Assembly: GCA_034666705.1 (NCBI GenBank)
Contig: JAXDLH010000412.1
Coordinates: 1-6,978, forward strand
Reading direction: 5' to 3'
DNA from: JAXDLH01 sp034666705
GTDB lineage: Bacteria > Chloroflexota > UBA6077 > SHYK01
DNA: 6,978 nucleotides
Part shown: in pieces, positions 5,558-6,978 of the stretch
Layout of the letters: every line of letters begins with the position of its first letter
How positions within the stretch are numbered: the first letter of the stretch is position 1
Notes under the pieces: generated by a model
The model's database searches: none
What the model was told of the DNA's origin: nothing
Seen by the model: the letters and a program-made list of their open reading frames with translations, nothing else
Position numbers and translations under genes: made by a program

Positions 5558-6460
5558 ATGGCCAGGCGCCGATCCGCATCAGAAAAACCACAGCTCACGG
5601 CCCCAGAATCTGCCGTACCCCCAACCGATAGTGACCTCAATGCCGAGATTCGTCAGCGTCTCCTCGACCTCGCGCTCGACGCTCGTTCTTACCTGCGGCG
5701 GAACACGCAGCCCGCGGTGCGCATCTCCGCGGCGCTGCTGCTGGCCGCGTCGCTCGCTGCCTGCAACGCCGAGCCGGCCGCCCCGACGCCACCGCCCGTG
5801 GCACCGCTCACGCAGGAGGTTCGCAGCGGCCTGCCCACCGCCCCCGGCCGCTACAACGTCGCCGCGGACAGCCTGCAGCGCGACGCCCAGGGCGTGTACG
5901 CCTTGCGCTGGCTCGACTCAGGTCAATCGGGTGGGACCGGGCACCCCGCGCGCATCAGCCTGCTTAGGTTGGCAGAGGGAAGCTCGAACTATCTCGACGT
6001 GCCGGCGCAGGGCGACCCAACCCTCTACCTGCAGCACGACACGCAGATCGCGCTCAGCAATACTGCGGGCAGCGCTACTCCTACGACGCAGAACAGCGGT
6101 GGGGGCGGATTCGCTTACTGGCGGCCGTTCTACCTGGGCGGGGGACCATTTCTCCCCAGCTACTACAACCCGCCGTCACAATCCGTCCCGTCGTCGACCA
6201 CCATCGACGGCTCGCGCAGCTCGAGCACCGCACCCGCTCCATCCGCCCGCACCGTTGGAGTCTCGAGCGCCGTGAGCGGCCGTGCCGGCGGCGCTGGCAG
6301 TGGCGCGGCGGCGACCAATAAGTCGGGCGCTTCAGTCGGGTCGGGAACCGGTGCCGCGAGCGCGACTGGCTCAGTAGGTGCGGCGAAGTCCGGTGGCTTT
6401 TCGAGCGGTGGCGCGGCCTCCGGCAAAGCTGGCGGAGGCTCGTCGAGCAGCTCCTCATGA
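5558..6460 (+). CDS. Putative lipoprotein with long N-terminus and Gly/Ser/Ala-rich tail
   Basis: A 300-residue protein. A hydrophobic segment at about 56-68 ends in a lipobox, 'LAAC' with Cys69, predicting lipid attachment and an extracytoplasmic location. The 55 residues before it are long for a lipoprotein; they include a helix-like 'AEIRQRLLDLALDARSYLRRN' stretch. An in-frame GTG at 5717 would give an ordinary 15-residue lipoprotein signal, so the true start is uncertain. After a Pro-rich linker comes a β-like domain (about 88-165: 'PTAPGRYNVAADSLQRD', 'ARISLLRL', 'YLDVPAQGDPTLYL'), then an aromatic patch 'FAYWRPFYLGGGPFLPSYY' (185-203), and about 90 residues of Gly, Ser and Ala ending in six serines. 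The order (long N-terminus, lipobox, aromatic Gly/Pro patch, Ser/Gly tail) recalls the DUF1190 (YgiB/YjfM) family, but I see no decisive sequence match. The next gene starts inside its stop codon. Confidence 0.8.
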   Translation: MARRRSASEKPQLTAPESAVPPTDSDLNAEIRQRLLDLALDARSYLRRNTQPAVRISAALLLAASLAACNAEPAAPTPPPVAPLTQEVRSGLPTAPGRYNVAADSLQRDAQGVYALRWLDSGQSGGTGHPARISLLRLAEGSSNYLDVPAQGDPTLYLQHDTQIALSNTAGSATPTTQNSGGGGFAYWRPFYLGGGPFLPSYYNPPSQSVPSSTTIDGSRSSSTAPAPSARTVGVSSAVSGRAGGAGSGAAATNKSGASVGSGTGAASATGSVGAAKSGGFSSGGAASGKAGGGSSSSSS

Positions 6461-6660
6461 CGCAACGAGGGCGAGACACCACGTTGGCAGCCCTGCTCGA
6501 CCTCATCCGCAAGAGCCAGGCAATCGACGACCTGACGAAGCGCCAATGGCTCAGTGCCGCGCCCCACCTCACACTCCGCGACCGGGCGCGGCTGCAGGAG
6601 ATCCTCGAGAGTGAGCTCCACGCCCGTGCCGCCTCCGCGACGCCGCGCCCCACAAGCTGA
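6457..6660 (+). CDS. Small helical protein of unknown function
   Basis: A 67-residue protein with no signal peptide or membrane segment, so probably cytoplasmic. Its sequence suggests two or three amphipathic helices ('LAALLDLIRKSQAIDD', 'LTKRQWLSAAPHL', 'LRDRARLQEILESELHAR') and a disordered Pro/Thr end. The ATG overlaps the TGA of the lipoprotein gene as ATGA, and no good Shine-Dalgarno sequence lies at normal distance (GGAGG at 6434-6438 is 18 nt away), so translation probably depends on coupling to the upstream gene. The following gene starts inside its 3' end. Its helical pattern favours a real gene; no family is recognised. Confidence 0.65.
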   Translation: MTQRGRDTTLAALLDLIRKSQAIDDLTKRQWLSAAPHLTLRDRARLQEILESELHARAASATPRPTS

Positions 6661-6978
6661 GCGGTCCGTCGCGCTCATCGAGGCACTGAGCCGCTGGCAG
6701 CGCGCCGCGGGCCCATTCTGGCCGTACGTCTGCGCGGCGCCGTTCCTTGGCGAGATCACGGTGCCGACGGTCCGTTCGGGCTCAAGTGCCATGAGTGACG
6801 CGTTCGCGGCGAGGGTAACGCAGCTTGTGGAGGACGCTCCGGATTCCATGGCTGCCATCTACGCTGACGTGTCTCCCGAAATGGCTTTGGCCGCAAGCGG
6901 ACAGCTCAGTGCGCAGCAGATCGCGACGGTCCCGGTCATTCAACGTTGGGTCATCGACCAGGCGCGCGTGCCGTGCGG
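6611..6978 (+). CDS. Unrecognised protein, 5' part only (runs off the right edge)
   Basis: The frame is open from a GTG at 6611 to the window end (122 codons). An AGGAG at 6596-6600, 10 nt upstream, supports this start; GTG at 6554, GTG at 6626 and ATG at 6790 are in-frame alternatives. It overlaps the preceding gene by 50 nt. The N-terminus is basic and Pro-rich ('TPVPPPRRRAPQ'), followed by a helix 'SVALIEALSRWQRAAGPFWP' and a stretch suggesting alternating strands and helices ('MAAIYADVSPEMALAASGQL', then 'TVPVIQRWVIDQARVP'). No signal peptide or membrane segment is seen so far and no family is recognised. Overlap with the two preceding genes suggests a shared operon and process. Confidence 0.65.
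   Translation, partial: MSSTPVPPPRRRAPQAERSVALIEALSRWQRAAGPFWPYVCAAPFLGEITVPTVRSGSSAMSDAFAARVTQLVEDAPDSMAAIYADVSPEMALAASGQLSAQQIATVPVIQRWVIDQARVPC

Noticed and set aside
6081..6858. Minus-strand frames of 190 and 231 codons opposite the lipoprotein tail and the downstream genes
   Set aside because: They are antisense to the Gly/Ser/Ala-rich coding stretch and to two coupled genes; low-complexity Ala/Pro/Arg composition is the expected shadow.

Overview
The window is high-GC bacterial DNA carrying a two-gene operon on the minus strand (left) that diverges from a run of predicted exported-protein genes on the plus strand (right). Long Thr-Pro linkers of the 'TPTPT' kind joining extracellular domains, a RodZ-like HTH/membrane protein and LamG-type surface proteins are a combination I associate with Chloroflexota. 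That placement is inference; the window holds no rRNA or other phylogenetic marker.

Left, minus strand (1-1507): a protein with an N-terminal zinc ribbon and NUDIX hydrolase domain, fused in one frame to a domain resembling family I inorganic pyrophosphatase but lacking many expected active-site residues. Two bases after its stop begins a RodZ-like protein (HTH_25-type DNA-binding fold, then a transmembrane helix) that runs off the left edge. The 1508-1669 gap holds promoter-like sequence for both directions and two GC-rich inverted repeats.

Right, plus strand (1670-5443): two adjacent paralogous secreted proteins of unknown function (265 and about 272 aa), sharing an N-terminal block, a C-terminal β-rich 'GQI.QV.VAI.FS' ending and four conserved cysteines. 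They are followed by a roughly 700-residue modular surface protein: signal peptide, Thr/Pro linker, eight 20-residue repeats, two related Cys-pair domains, a second Thr/Pro linker and a C-terminal LamG/concanavalin-A-like domain. The likely role is attachment to, or display on, the cell surface.

Far right, plus strand (5558-6978): a lipoprotein with an unusually long N-terminus and a Gly/Ser/Ala-rich tail, a 67-residue helical protein starting in the ATGA overlap with the lipoprotein stop, and the beginning of a third gene overlapping the second by 50 nt. The overlaps suggest a translationally coupled unit. None of the three is recognised with confidence.

No tRNA, rRNA, CRISPR array, transposase or integrase is visible. 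The most unusual items are the NUDIX/degenerate-pyrophosphatase fusion, the duplicated secreted protein pair with the repeat-bearing LamG protein, and the overlapping lipoprotein operon.
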